From: Bacteroidales bacterium H3
Lineage (GTDB): Bacteria > Bacteroidota > Bacteroidia > Bacteroidales > Muribaculaceae
DNA length: 64,000 nt
Direction of reading: 5' to 3'
NCBI GenBank assembly: GCA_001701135.1
Contig: DAAN01000030.1
Location: 124,001-188,000, forward strand
The number at the start of each line of letters is the position of its first letter. Within the stretch, counting starts at the first letter, position 1. The position numbers and the translations under genes were made by a program. Shown here one piece after another: positions 34,112 to 43,709 of this stretch. The notes beneath the pieces are model-generated. The model ran no database searches and was not told the origin of the DNA. It saw only the letters and a list, made by a program, of their open reading frames with translations.

Positions 34112-34166
34112 TCTTCATCAGATTTTTTTGTAATCATAAAGCCTTTAATATCAATTTTAACAATAT

Positions 34167-34916
34167 TTAAGTCTTGCCCGTCACTATATCTTCTATGATC
34201 ATCCCTGCAATAGTCATTCCGAATATGGCAGTGATGTGACACAAAGAACCGTTGACAGCCGCTTTGTTGTAGGTCATAGAGCCATCGGACGTTGAAATCT
34301 CTCCCTTGTTTTGCAAAAGTTCGGGCGAATAGACACATTTGAATTTCCGGCGGGGAAATATGCCCGACTTCCTGAATCGGCTTCGGAGCGCGGCAGCCAA
34401 CGGACACCCCTGCACCTTCCAGAACTCGGCGACCGAAATCTTCGTAGGATCGATTTTCAACGCCGCTCCCATTGAAGAGAAGAACACGGGACGACGGGCA
34501 GCCGTGGCATTGCGTATCAGCAGCATCTTGGCCTGCAGCGAATCAATTGCATCCACCACATAGTCATATTCCTCAAAATCAAACGATGCCGCAGTAGAGT
34601 CATTATATTCGATAGCCTCGGAGTGAATATCCGCCGAGGCATTGATATCAAGCAGCAGGCGCTTCATAGCCTCGACTTTGACCTCCCCCACCGTCGACAA
34701 AAACGCTTCGGCCTGACGGTTGATGTTGGTCATCGACACGGTGTCGGCATCAACAATAGTCAGGTGTTTCACGCCGGTGCGTACAAGGGCCTCGGCAGTC
34801 CAGCTGCCTACCCCACCTACTCCGAAAATAATCACGCGAGTATTGCTCAGCGCCTCCAGAGCTTCAGCGCCGAGCAACCGTGCGGTGCGGTTGAATAACA
34901 TGTCGGTCGGTATCAT
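34167..34916 (-). CDS. tcdA: tRNA threonylcarbamoyladenosine dehydratase (TcdA)
   Basis: E1-like ThiF/MoeB-family enzyme that cyclises t6A37 to ct6A with ATP. The start chosen is the ATG at 34916 (249 residues); the open frame upstream to 35015 is not family-like, and the ATG at 34901 is an alternative. The nucleotide-binding loop VIIFGVGGVGSWTAEAL is at 28-44, with the adenylation residues DADTVSMTNINRQ at 57-69 and YVVDAIDSLQAK near 117. There is no ubiquitin-like partner gene nearby, as expected for TcdA. A TACCTTTG box at 34925-34932 is eight bases upstream of the ATG, so the mRNA may have almost no leader. Confidence 0.9.
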   Translation of the reverse strand: MIPTDMLFNRTARLLGAEALEALSNTRVIIFGVGGVGSWTAEALVRTGVKHLTIVDADTVSMTNINRQAEAFLSTVGEVKVEAMKRLLLDINASADIHSEAIEYNDSTAASFDFEEYDYVVDAIDSLQAKMLLIRNATAARRPVFFSSMGAALKIDPTKISVAEFWKVQGCPLAAALRSRFRKSGIFPRRKFKCVYSPELLQNKGEISTSDGSMTYNKAAVNGSLCHITAIFGMTIAGMIIEDIVTGKT

Positions 34917-35038
34917 ATATGCAGCAAAGGTAAGCAAAATTCCGGCAACAGCACATATCGGAATCACAGATGTATCACATAACCGGGCAATTTGAAAAGT
35001 TTTTGACCTTAACAATGGCTATGTTGCCAAAAAATTAG

Positions 35039-35046
35039 TAACTTTG
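35039..35046 (+). promoter_or_regulatory. -7 box for carAB
   Basis: TAACTTTG, 37 bases upstream of the carA ATG. Confidence 0.5.
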
Positions 35047-35083
35047 CACACGGTTTACAACATATTACCGACATCCCGAAAAT

Positions 35084-36154
35084 ATGCGCAGTCCACGTAA
35101 AGCTTACCTGCTTCTTGAAGATGGCACCCTTTTTGAGGGCAAATCTTTTGGTTATGAAGCACCTGCAGCCGGCGAAGTGGTGTTCAACACAGCCATGACC
35201 GGCTACCCGGAGAGTTTGACAGACCCATCCTACGAAGGGCAGATACTCGTCACTACTTATCCAATCCTCGGTAACTACGGCGTCCCGCCAGAAACGGAAA
35301 AAGACGACGTGAGCGAATACCTGGAAAGTTCCAAAATCCATTGTCGCGGCATCATCGCCCAGGACTACAGCTGGGAACCGAGCCATTGGCTCTCGACCAG
35401 ATCGCTTGACAAGTGGCTGCGCGATGAAAAAATCCCGGGAATTTACGGCATCGACACCCGCGCGCTCACAAAGCATCTGCGCGAAAAAGGATCCATGCTT
35501 GGCAAAATCTATTTCGAGAAACCCGAAGAAATAGATTTCTACGACCCCAATGTGGAAAATCTCATCGCTCAGGTCAGCTGCAAGAATGTTGAAGAACACG
35601 GAAGCGGCGAAAAGACCGTGGTGCTCGTCGACTGCGGCACCAAAAATAATATTATAAGGTGTCTCACCCGCCGTGGTGTGAAAGTAATCAGAGTTCCCTG
35701 GGATTACGATTTCACCTCTATCCCCTACGACGGCCTTTTCATCTCCAACGGTCCCGGCAACCCCGATTTCGCCGAAAAAACTGTGGAGAACATCCGTAAG
35801 GCAATGGAGATAGGCAAACCCATCTGCGGCATCTGCATGGGCAACCAGCTCCTCTCCAAAGCGGCAGGCGCCAAAGTTTACAAACTGAAATATGGCCACC
35901 GTAGCCACAATCAGCCCGTACGCCTCGAAGGCACCAACACATGCTATGTGACATCGCAAAACCATGGTTTCGCCGTCGACAACTCCACCCTTCCCGCAGA
36001 CTGGGAACCGATGTTCACCAATATGAACGACGGCACCAACGAGGGTATCCGTCATAAATCAAAGCCTTTCTTCTCCGCACAGTTCCATCCCGAAGCCTCA
36101 TCCGGTCCCCGCGACACCGAATTTATCTTCGACCGCTTCATCGAGATGCTCTGA
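35084..36154 (+). CDS. carA: Carbamoyl-phosphate synthase small subunit
   Basis: Glutaminase subunit that feeds ammonia to CarB for pyrimidine and arginine synthesis. 356 residues: an N-terminal CarA domain (1-150, with FNTAMTGYPESLTDPSY) and a class I glutamine amidotransferase domain (175-356). The catalytic triad is visible as C251 in GICMGNQ, H335 and E337 in QFHPEAS. The usual GHQ after the nucleophile reads GNQ here, a change from the common sequence. carB follows 32 bases later. Confidence 0.96.
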   Translation: MRSPRKAYLLLEDGTLFEGKSFGYEAPAAGEVVFNTAMTGYPESLTDPSYEGQILVTTYPILGNYGVPPETEKDDVSEYLESSKIHCRGIIAQDYSWEPSHWLSTRSLDKWLRDEKIPGIYGIDTRALTKHLREKGSMLGKIYFEKPEEIDFYDPNVENLIAQVSCKNVEEHGSGEKTVVLVDCGTKNNIIRCLTRRGVKVIRVPWDYDFTSIPYDGLFISNGPGNPDFAEKTVENIRKAMEIGKPICGICMGNQLLSKAAGAKVYKLKYGHRSHNQPVRLEGTNTCYVTSQNHGFAVDNSTLPADWEPMFTNMNDGTNEGIRHKSKPFFSAQFHPEASSGPRDTEFIFDRFIEML

Positions 36155-36186
36155 TTTTTGTCAAACCCCTTATCGCATTTTCCATA

Positions 36187-39100
36187 ATGAATTCCAAGCA
36201 GTCCAGCATAAAGAAAGTCCTTCTCCTCGGCTCAGGCGCACTGAAAATCGGCGAAGCCGGCGAATTTGACTACTCAGGCTCGCAGGCTCTCAAAGCCATG
36301 AAAGAGGAGGGCATCTCCACAGTGCTCATCAACCCCAATATCGCCACCGTGCAGACCTCCGAAGGGTTTGCCGACAAAATCTACTTCCTGCCGGTAACCC
36401 CCTATTTTGTCGAGAGGGTCATCGAGAAAGAACGTCCCGACGGCATTCTCCTCAGTTTCGGTGGCCAGACCGCACTCAACTGTGGTGTGGATCTTTATGA
36501 CAACGGAGTGCTGGAGAAATACAATGTGAAAGTGCTCGGCACACCCGTGCAGGCCATCAAAGACACCGAGGACCGCGAGCTTTTCGTGAAGAAGCTCGAC
36601 GAAATCAATGTCAAGACCATCAAGAGTCAGGCCGTGGAGACCACAGCCGCCGCCCTCGAAGCGGCCCAGCGTCTCGGTTACCCCGTGATAGTACGCGCAG
36701 CATACGCTTTGGGAGGTCTCGGCAGCGGCTTCTGCGACAATGCCGAGCAACTGGTGGCCCTCACAGAAAAAGCATTCTCTTTCTCACCGCAGGTGCTGGT
36801 CGAGAAATCGCTCAAAGGGTGGAAAGAAGTGGAATACGAAGTGGTGCGTGACTGCTACGACAACTGCATCACAGTCTGCAACATGGAAAACTTCGACCCG
36901 CTCGGCATCCACACCGGCGAGTCAATCGTAGTTGCTCCCTCGCAGACACTATCCAACGACGACTACCATTTCCTGCGCGAACTTGCCATCCGCATTATCC
37001 GTCATGTCGGCATCGTGGGCGAGTGTAATGTGCAGTATGCCTACGATCCCAACTCGATGGACTACCGCGTCATCGAGGTTAACGCACGCCTGAGCCGTTC
37101 GTCGGCCCTCGCGTCAAAAGCCACAGGTTATCCCCTGGCTTTCGTGGCTGCCAAACTCGGGCTCGGCTACGGTCTGTTCGAACTCAAGAACTCCGTAACC
37201 AAAGAAACATCGGCATTCTTCGAACCCGCTCTCGACTATATTGTCTGCAAGATTCCCCGCTGGGACCTCGGCAAATTCCACGGCGTGCGTCGTCAGATCG
37301 GATCTTCAATGAAATCGGTAGGCGAAGTAATGGCCATCGGACGCACCTTTGAAGAGGTTATTCAGAAAGGTCTGCGCATGATCGGTCAAGGCATGCACGG
37401 CTTCGTAGGCAACAAGGAAATCAAGATAAGCGACATAAACGAAGGCCTGTCGGAACCAACCGACAAACGCATCTTCGTAATCGCAAAAGCATTCCAGGAA
37501 GGCTATACCGTGGATAAAATCCACGAGCTTACCAAGATCGACCGCTGGTTCCTCGACAAGCTCCACAACATCATCCTCACCAACGACGAGATGAAGCAGT
37601 ACAACGATCTGGAGAAACTCCCCTTAGGTCTGCTTCGCACTGCCAAAGAGCAGGGCTTCAGCGACTTCCAGATCGCCCGCGCCGTCTGCAAGGATAATCT
37701 CCGTCTCGACGGAACCGACAACCTCCAGGTCCGCTCCATCCGCAAAGCCAACAACATCATTCCCGTTGTCAAGCAGATCGATACCCTGGCTGCCGAATAT
37801 CCCGCCCAGACCAACTACCTCTATCTCACATACAACGGTTCGAACAACGACGTCAAATATCTCGGCGACCACAAGTCGGTGGTTGTGCTCGGTTCGGGCG
37901 CATACCGCATCGGCTCGTCGGTGGAATTCGACTGGTGCTCGGTAAACGCTCTCATGAGTGTCAAGAAACAGGGCTGGCGCTCGGTAATGATCAATTACAA
38001 TCCCGAGACTGTGTCGACCGACTACGACATGTGCGACCGTCTATATTTCGACGAGCTAACTTTCGAACGTGTGATGGACATCCTCGATCTCGAGATGCCT
38101 CACGGCGTGATACTCTCGGTGGGCGGCCAGATCCCCAACAACCTTGCCACGCGTCTCGATGCCGCAGGAATAAACATCCTGGGAACATCGGCTGAAAAAA
38201 TCGACAACGCCGAGGACCGCAACAAATTCTCGGCCATGCTCGACCGCATCGGCGTGGATCAGCCCCGCTGGCGTGAGCTGACAAGTTTCGCCGACATCGA
38301 CGAGTTTATCGAGGAGGTCGGATTTCCTGTGCTCGTTCGCCCATCGTATGTGCTTTCCGGCGCTGCCATGAATGTCTGCTCCAATGAAGAGGAGCTGCAC
38401 CGCTATCTGCGCCTGGCCGCCAACGTGTCGAAACAGCACCCTGTTGTCGTCACCGAATTCATCGAAAACGCCAAGGAAATCGAAATGGATGCCGTGGCGC
38501 AGAACGGTGAAATCAAAGTCTACGCCATCTCCGAGCACATCGAGTTTGCCGGCGTACACTCGGGCGACGCCACCATCCAGTTCCCGCCTCAAAAACTGTA
38601 TGTCGAGACCATGCGCCGCATAAAACGCATCTCGGCAAAAATCGCAAAGGCTCTCGAAATCTCCGGTCCATTCAATATCCAGTACCTCGCCAAGAACAAC
38701 GACATCAAGGTAATTGAATGTAACCTCCGCGCCTCGCGCAGCTTCCCCTTCGTGTCGAAAGTCATCAAACTCAACTTCATCGACCTCGCCACTAAGGTTA
38801 TGCTCGGCATCCCCGTCGAGAAGCCCAACAAGAGCATATTTGATCTGGACTATGTCGGCATCAAGGCATCGCAGTTCAGCTTCTCGCGTCTGCAGGGCGC
38901 CGACCCCGTCCTCGGTGTCGACATGGCTTCGACAGGCGAAGTCGGCTGTATCGGCGACGACACCTCCGAAGCAATTCTCAAGTCGATGCTTTCGGTCGGC
39001 TACCGCATCCCCAAGAAGGCAGTGCTGCTTTCTACAGGCACACCGCGGCAGAAAACCGACATGCTCGACGCCGCCCACCGTCTGCACAACAGCGGATTCG

Positions 39101-39420
39101 TGATTTACGCCACCGAAGGCACCTGCCGCTTCCTCAACGAGAACGGCATCCCCGCCATCCGCGCTTACTGGCCCTCTCAGCCCGACAGCCGTCCGCAGGC
39201 GTTGCAGCTGCTCCACGAAAAGAAAGTCGATCTGGTGGTGAATCTTCCCAAAAACCTTACTTCCACCGAGCTTTCCAACGGCTACAAAATCCGTCGTGCC
39301 GCCATCGACCTCAACATTCCGCTGCTTACCAACGCCCGTCTGGCCTCGGCTTTTATCTTTGCATTCACATCCATCACTCCCGCCGACATTCAGATCAAGT
39401 CGTGGGATGAATATCATTGA
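36187..39420 (+). CDS. carB: Carbamoyl-phosphate synthase large subunit
   Basis: Two tandem ATP-grasp halves in 1077 residues. The first (about 8-400, starting KVLLLGSGALKIGEAGEFDYSG with the motif at residues 10-30) forms carboxyphosphate and carbamate. The second (about 560-930, starting VVVLGSGAYRIGSSVEFDW) phosphorylates carbamate. An oligomerisation region lies between them, and a C-terminal MGS-like allosteric domain (about 940-1077, with ATEGTCRFLNENGI) follows. Length and order are normal. It is co-transcribed with carA and ends before a perfect 15-bp hairpin. Confidence 0.96.
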   Translation: MNSKQSSIKKVLLLGSGALKIGEAGEFDYSGSQALKAMKEEGISTVLINPNIATVQTSEGFADKIYFLPVTPYFVERVIEKERPDGILLSFGGQTALNCGVDLYDNGVLEKYNVKVLGTPVQAIKDTEDRELFVKKLDEINVKTIKSQAVETTAAALEAAQRLGYPVIVRAAYALGGLGSGFCDNAEQLVALTEKAFSFSPQVLVEKSLKGWKEVEYEVVRDCYDNCITVCNMENFDPLGIHTGESIVVAPSQTLSNDDYHFLRELAIRIIRHVGIVGECNVQYAYDPNSMDYRVIEVNARLSRSSALASKATGYPLAFVAAKLGLGYGLFELKNSVTKETSAFFEPALDYIVCKIPRWDLGKFHGVRRQIGSSMKSVGEVMAIGRTFEEVIQKGLRMIGQGMHGFVGNKEIKISDINEGLSEPTDKRIFVIAKAFQEGYTVDKIHELTKIDRWFLDKLHNIILTNDEMKQYNDLEKLPLGLLRTAKEQGFSDFQIARAVCKDNLRLDGTDNLQVRSIRKANNIIPVVKQIDTLAAEYPAQTNYLYLTYNGSNNDVKYLGDHKSVVVLGSGAYRIGSSVEFDWCSVNALMSVKKQGWRSVMINYNPETVSTDYDMCDRLYFDELTFERVMDILDLEMPHGVILSVGGQIPNNLATRLDAAGINILGTSAEKIDNAEDRNKFSAMLDRIGVDQPRWRELTSFADIDEFIEEVGFPVLVRPSYVLSGAAMNVCSNEEELHRYLRLAANVSKQHPVVVTEFIENAKEIEMDAVAQNGEIKVYAISEHIEFAGVHSGDATIQFPPQKLYVETMRRIKRISAKIAKALEISGPFNIQYLAKNNDIKVIECNLRASRSFPFVSKVIKLNFIDLATKVMLGIPVEKPNKSIFDLDYVGIKASQFSFSRLQGADPVLGVDMASTGEVGCIGDDTSEAILKSMLSVGYRIPKKAVLLSTGTPRQKTDMLDAAHRLHNSGFVIYATEGTCRFLNENGIPAIRAYWPSQPDSRPQALQLLHEKKVDLVVNLPKNLTSTELSNGYKIRRAAIDLNIPLLTNARLASAFIFAFTSITPADIQIKSWDEYH

Positions 39421-39479
39421 TGCCCCCCTTGCGGACATCCGCCCGCATACAATTAGAACATAAACTATAATTGCTATAA

Positions 39480-39520
39480 GACAGAGATACCGCACCATTG
39501 TTTGATGCGGTATCTCTGTC
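39480..39520. terminator. Bidirectional terminator after carB
   Basis: GACAGAGATACCGCA at 39480-39494 pairs perfectly over 15 bp with 39506-39520 around an 11-base loop, between convergent carB and the CDF gene. The tails are AT-rich rather than pure T. Confidence 0.75.
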
Positions 39521-39543
39521 TTATATATATATCAGTCCTACAG

Positions 39544-40446
39544 TTAATCTGCCGGCTCTACGTGAACATAGATGATAGCATCGCCTGAAATAAGTTGTCT
39601 GATATTATTTTCCACTTCGCTGGCGATGGCATGTCCTTCCGCCACCGACATGCGTGGATTCACATGAATGTTCACATCAATTATAGCGGAATGACCGTTG
39701 CGGCGGGTGCGTAGATTATGATAATAGAGCACACCAGCAGTGTTGTCGATCGAATTTTCAATCTTGTTCACAACATCGGCGGGGAGCGATGTTTCCATCA
39801 GCTCACCCAACGACGGTATGGAGATTTTCACTGCCGAATAAGCTATCAGCAACCCGATAATTAGCGAAGTGATAGGATCGGCCAAGGTCCATTTGTCGCC
39901 GAGGAAAAGCGAAAGAGCGATACCTGCCAACGCTGCCACTGACGAAAGGGCATCGCTGCGATGATGCCATGCGTTGGCCTTAAGCGCTTCCGATTCCACT
40001 GCCCGGGCGTTGGTCATGGTATAACGGTAGAGCCATTCCTTGGCAACTATCGACAGAGCCGCTACCACAAGCGTCCAGATATCGGGCCGCAACAGAGGCT
40101 CTCCGTAAGCGAAACCGACAATGCTTCTGATACCCGAGATGGTTATGCCGGCTGCTACGCAGATCAGAATCAGCGAAATAATCACCGACGCGATGGTCTC
40201 GAATTTTCCGTGACCGTAAGGATGATCATTGTCGGCTCCCTTGTGTGCGATACCTACAAGAACCAGCACTATGAAATCAGTGCCGAAATCGCTAAGTGAA
40301 TGAAAACCGTCGGCAATGAGCGCATCACTGTGTCCGTAGAAACCGAACGCCAGTTTAAGCGCCATCAGCATCGCATTAATCCAGAATCCAACCCACGTGA
40401 CATGGCGGATGATGTGCAGACGGTTATCTCGAGGCTGCATCAGCAT
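39544..40446 (-). CDS. Cation diffusion facilitator (CDF) family transporter
   Basis: 300 residues with six membrane helices (about 15-215) and a C-terminal cytoplasmic metal-sensing domain (about 220-296). Metal-transport motifs of the HxxxD type are H49-D53 in DGFHSLSDFGTD and the second in NAWHHRSDALSS near 156-160. It probably exports Zn2+, Fe2+ or a similar divalent cation in exchange for protons; the exact metal is not predictable. The start codon overlaps the stop of the TPR gene (TAATG), suggesting translational coupling. Confidence 0.92.
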   Translation of the reverse strand: MLMQPRDNRLHIIRHVTWVGFWINAMLMALKLAFGFYGHSDALIADGFHSLSDFGTDFIVLVLVGIAHKGADNDHPYGHGKFETIASVIISLILICVAAGITISGIRSIVGFAYGEPLLRPDIWTLVVAALSIVAKEWLYRYTMTNARAVESEALKANAWHHRSDALSSVAALAGIALSLFLGDKWTLADPITSLIIGLLIAYSAVKISIPSLGELMETSLPADVVNKIENSIDNTAGVLYYHNLRTRRNGHSAIIDVNIHVNPRMSVAEGHAIASEVENNIRQLISGDAIIYVHVEPAD

Positions 40447-42092
40447 TACTCAAACAGATGTTTATAACGCGCAAGCAATCCGGCGAAACGCGAATCGTTT
40501 CGGATAGGTGCGAGCGATACGCGGCCATAATCGGCCTCTGTGATCTTATAGAGGTTGCCATAGCCAAGCTGCAGCGCCTTGTCGAGCGATGAAAACGCCT
40601 TGTCAGTCTCGCCTGCGTTGGCATAGAGACAGGCAGCCATGAACGACAGATAACCGTCGGTGTCACGGAAATCCCGCTGAAGATCCTCAACCCATTTCAG
40701 AGCCTCCTCCTTGTTGCCGGAGTATAGGAGTGCGAATCCGCGGTAACTTTCGATTGCAGAAAGCGAGTTGCCGGCACTTATTGTGTACCCGGCATCCTCA
40801 GGATTGTCGTCGTTGTCAGCGGAAGTGAGTTTCACCACTCGGTTGTAGATTTTCAATGCGTTTGACGGTTCTTTCAATCCGTCGTTGAGCACCCATGCAC
40901 GATAAATGTAGCTGCTCATGCGTTCGGGATTGTCGATGGTCATCTCACCATAGAGACCGTTGGCATCAGAAAACTCTCCCATGGCAAAATCAAGCACACC
41001 CTCGAAATCCTCGCCGCGGGGCGACAGCTTACCGGCCTCTTTGGCAATATCGAGTGCAGCAACCGCTTCTTTGTATTTTTTCTGTGCAAAGAGAATGCGG
41101 GCTTTGGTCAGGAAAAACTCCTGACGGCGCTCCTGCTCCATGGAAATGGCGTGATCCACGTTGTCAAGAGCTTCGTCAAACTTACACAGCGCAAGCTGAC
41201 ATTCGGCCATGGAATTGAAAAGACCGGCGTAGCTGTACATATTGTCGCTGACAAGTTTGCGGTAATCGGCCAGCGCGGTCGAGAAATGATCATGAGCCTG
41301 TGCTATGAAACCACGGATATAGTAGAGCATCGGCTGCTGCGGCGCATAGCTGATAGCAGTGCTGATTGCCGAAATCACAGCGGGATAATCGTTGTTGGCC
41401 AGGTCGATCAGTTCCTCGAATGCTTTGGTATTGTTGTTGATGGAGATGGCAGAGAGCAGATCCTCCACAGCACCGGTGATGTTGCCCTGCATGCGTCGCA
41501 CCGATGCACGGCGGATGTAAATGTCACTGTCGGCCGACATCATATCGACGGCCGCGTCCATATATTCCGACGCAAGCCCTATGTTGTTCTCCTTGACCGC
41601 CACACGGGCAAGTCCGGTGAGAGCCTCGGGGCTGCGGGGATTGATGGCACGCATGCGGGTGTAGCCTGCCTTGGCAGCGGCATATTCGCCAAGTTCATAC
41701 TCCTCGTTGGATTTCTGATAGAGCGCCAGAAACGAGGTGGGGTCGATTTTCAAGGCCGCGGTGAAATCGGCAAGAGCCTCGCTGTGCTTTCCCTGCATCT
41801 GATATATGTCGGCACGGAGCATCAGTTCCTGGAATCGCATATCCTTGTCGGATTCGGGAGTAAATTCAAGCGCTTTCTCCACATCGGCCAACGCGCGGAG
41901 ATACTGATTGAATTTGTAATACTCATTGGCCCGACGGAAATATATGTCGGCGTTTTGCGGGTTCGCTTCGAGTTCCTTATCATATACTCCGAGCATGGCA
42001 CGGGTCATGGGATTGTCGATTGTCTGCTGAGCCGAAACGGCAAATCCTGAAATCGAAGCCGCCACCACAGCGGCGGTGATGATTTTTCTCAT
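40446..42092 (-). CDS. Tetratricopeptide-repeat protein, exported
   Basis: 548 residues with a signal peptide (about 1-21, ending in VSA). The mature protein is almost entirely TPR-type helical pairs, including NADIYFRRANEYYKFNQYLRALADVEKAL near 48-76 (given as position) and GKHSEALADFTAALKIDP. About a dozen repeats can be counted by eye. It is probably a periplasmic or membrane-associated scaffold; no catalytic domain is visible. It lies 20 bases downstream of kdsA and overlaps the CDF gene by one base. Confidence 0.85.
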   Translation of the reverse strand: MRKIITAAVVAASISGFAVSAQQTIDNPMTRAMLGVYDKELEANPQNADIYFRRANEYYKFNQYLRALADVEKALEFTPESDKDMRFQELMLRADIYQMQGKHSEALADFTAALKIDPTSFLALYQKSNEEYELGEYAAAKAGYTRMRAINPRSPEALTGLARVAVKENNIGLASEYMDAAVDMMSADSDIYIRRASVRRMQGNITGAVEDLLSAISINNNTKAFEELIDLANNDYPAVISAISTAISYAPQQPMLYYIRGFIAQAHDHFSTALADYRKLVSDNMYSYAGLFNSMAECQLALCKFDEALDNVDHAISMEQERRQEFFLTKARILFAQKKYKEAVAALDIAKEAGKLSPRGEDFEGVLDFAMGEFSDANGLYGEMTIDNPERMSSYIYRAWVLNDGLKEPSNALKIYNRVVKLTSADNDDNPEDAGYTISAGNSLSAIESYRGFALLYSGNKEEALKWVEDLQRDFRDTDGYLSFMAACLYANAGETDKAFSSLDKALQLGYGNLYKITEADYGRVSLAPIRNDSRFAGLLARYKHLFE

Positions 42093-42112
42093 ATCTGTGT
42101 TTTCTGATTTTC

Positions 42113-42940
42113 TTAATTAATGCTGTTGACAGCCTTGCGGAGCACGCTGAGTTTCTCGAGTAATGATGGCAGAAGGTCGAGACGGAGCATATTGGCACCA
42201 TCGCTTTTAGCCACCTGAGGATTCTGATGTGTCTCGATGAATATGCCGTCGCAACCGACAGCAATGCCGGCACGGGCGACAGTCTCGATCATTTCTGGGC
42301 GACCGCCGGTCACGCCTGCCTGCTGGTTGGGCTGTTGCAGCGAATGGGTCACGTCGAGAATCACCGGACAGCCGTTCTGCTGCATCTCAGGGATGCCGCG
42401 GTAATCCACCAGCAGGTCCTGATAACCGAATGTGGTGCCGCGCTCGGTAATAGCCACATTGGGATTGCCGGCATCGCGCACTTTCTCTACCGCATGTTTC
42501 ATCGCTCCGGGCGACAGAAACTGCCCTTTTTTGATATTAACCATCTTTCCGGTCTCGGCGGCGGCCACGAGCAAAGTGGTCTGACGGCACAGGAAAGCGG
42601 GAATCTGAAGCATATCCACATATTCGGCTGCCATGGCAGCCTCAGGTTCGGTGTGGATGTCGGTTACAGTAGGAATATTGAATGTCTCCCCTACTTTCCT
42701 CAGAATCATCAATGCTTTCTCGTCGCCTATTCCGGTGAATGAGTGAATGCTCGAACGGTTGGCTTTGCGGTAGCTCCCCTTGAAAACATAGGGAATACCG
42801 AGCCGCGAGGTTACCTCGACCACCTTCTCGGCTATCTCCATTGCCATCTTTTCTCCTTCTATCACACATGGTCCGGCCAGCAGAAAGAAATTGTTGCAGG
42901 GCGATGATGCGAGATATTCAGGCAGATTTATCTGTGACAT
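42113..42940 (-). CDS. kdsA: 3-deoxy-8-phosphooctulonate (Kdo-8-P) synthase
   Basis: Condenses phosphoenolpyruvate with arabinose-5-phosphate for the Kdo sugars of lipopolysaccharide. The ATG at 42940 gives 275 residues, the usual KdsA size; the open frame upstream overlaps rsmE. Visible are LLAGPCVIEG (24-33), FKGSYRKANRSS near 57, the VTDIHTEPEA region near 90, QIPAFLCRQTTLL near 108 and FIETHQNPQVAKSDGANML near 234. It lies in a leftward run after rsmE and before the TPR gene. Confidence 0.95.
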   Translation of the reverse strand: MSQINLPEYLASSPCNNFFLLAGPCVIEGEKMAMEIAEKVVEVTSRLGIPYVFKGSYRKANRSSIHSFTGIGDEKALMILRKVGETFNIPTVTDIHTEPEAAMAAEYVDMLQIPAFLCRQTTLLVAAAETGKMVNIKKGQFLSPGAMKHAVEKVRDAGNPNVAITERGTTFGYQDLLVDYRGIPEMQQNGCPVILDVTHSLQQPNQQAGVTGGRPEMIETVARAGIAVGCDGIFIETHQNPQVAKSDGANMLRLDLLPSLLEKLSVLRKAVNSIN

Positions 42941-42989
42941 AACTTTTGTCGTTTGCTTGTTAGTTTTGACTGCTGATGCAGTTGAAAGT

Positions 42990-43709
42990 TTAGTTTTTGA
43001 GCTGATCGGTGATGTGTAATGTCTCGAGCGCTGTAAGTGCGGCGGTTTCCGTGCGCAGACGCGCGTCGCCGAGCGACACCGGCCGGAATCCGGCTTCAAA
43101 AGCTTTGGAGATCTCCTCCGGCGTGAAGTCACCCTCAGGTCCGATGAGCACTACCGTGTCGTCGCCGCTGTCGGTCATGCACAGTCGCGACAGCAGCCGA
43201 CGGGCACCGTCGTCGGTGCAATACGCCACATACTTTCGGGCATACGAACGGTATTTTTCGATAAACGCGCCAAAGGGCATCATATCACCGATTTCAGGCA
43301 CAGTGGCTTTAAGACTCTGTTTCATAGCGGAAACAGCCGTTTTTTCAAGACGTTCGCGCTTGATGTCGCGGCGCTCGGAATTGCGGCAGAGCAGCGGCAC
43401 AAAGGCGTCCAGGCCGATCTCAGTAGCCTTTTCCACAAGCCACTCCATGCGGTCCATATTCTTGGTAGGTGCGACAGCAAGCACAAACCTGCCGTGCCAG
43501 TATTTTTCAACTTCGGCTTTTTCCTCGATTTCCACCATAGCCCTCTTGGGATGGGCGTCGACCAGCACCACCTTATATATATGACCCTTTCCGTCCACAA
43601 CCTCGAAGCGGTCGCCGGGCTGATGACGGAGCACCCTCACGCAATGACCCGATTCCACCTCAGGCATCACGGGTGTTTCCTCAATGTCGGGACAATAGAA
43701 CCGTATCAT
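42990..43709 (-). CDS. rsmE: 16S rRNA (uracil-1498-N3)-methyltransferase
   Basis: SPOUT-family methyltransferase acting on 16S rRNA U1498 in the decoding region. The 239 residues comprise an N-terminal PUA-like RNA-binding domain (about 15-70, HCVRVLRHQPGDRFEVVDG) and a knotted catalytic domain. The SAM-binding motifs VVLIGPEGDFTPEE near 182-195 and SLGDARLRTETA near 210-222 are typical. Its ATG overlaps the stop of the upstream MFS gene (ATGA), so expression is coupled. Confidence 0.94.
   Translation of the reverse strand: MIRFYCPDIEETPVMPEVESGHCVRVLRHQPGDRFEVVDGKGHIYKVVLVDAHPKRAMVEIEEKAEVEKYWHGRFVLAVAPTKNMDRMEWLVEKATEIGLDAFVPLLCRNSERRDIKRERLEKTAVSAMKQSLKATVPEIGDMMPFGAFIEKYRSYARKYVAYCTDDGARRLLSRLCMTDSGDDTVVLIGPEGDFTPEEISKAFEAGFRPVSLGDARLRTETAALTALETLHITDQLKN

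Noticed and set aside
35009..36055. 348-codon frame opposite carA
   Set aside because: Covers the carA promoter and catalytic region; no domain pattern.
38056..39498. 480-codon open frame opposite carB
   Set aside because: It mirrors a conserved carB region and its sequence looks like a reverse translation of GC-rich codons, with no recognisable domain.
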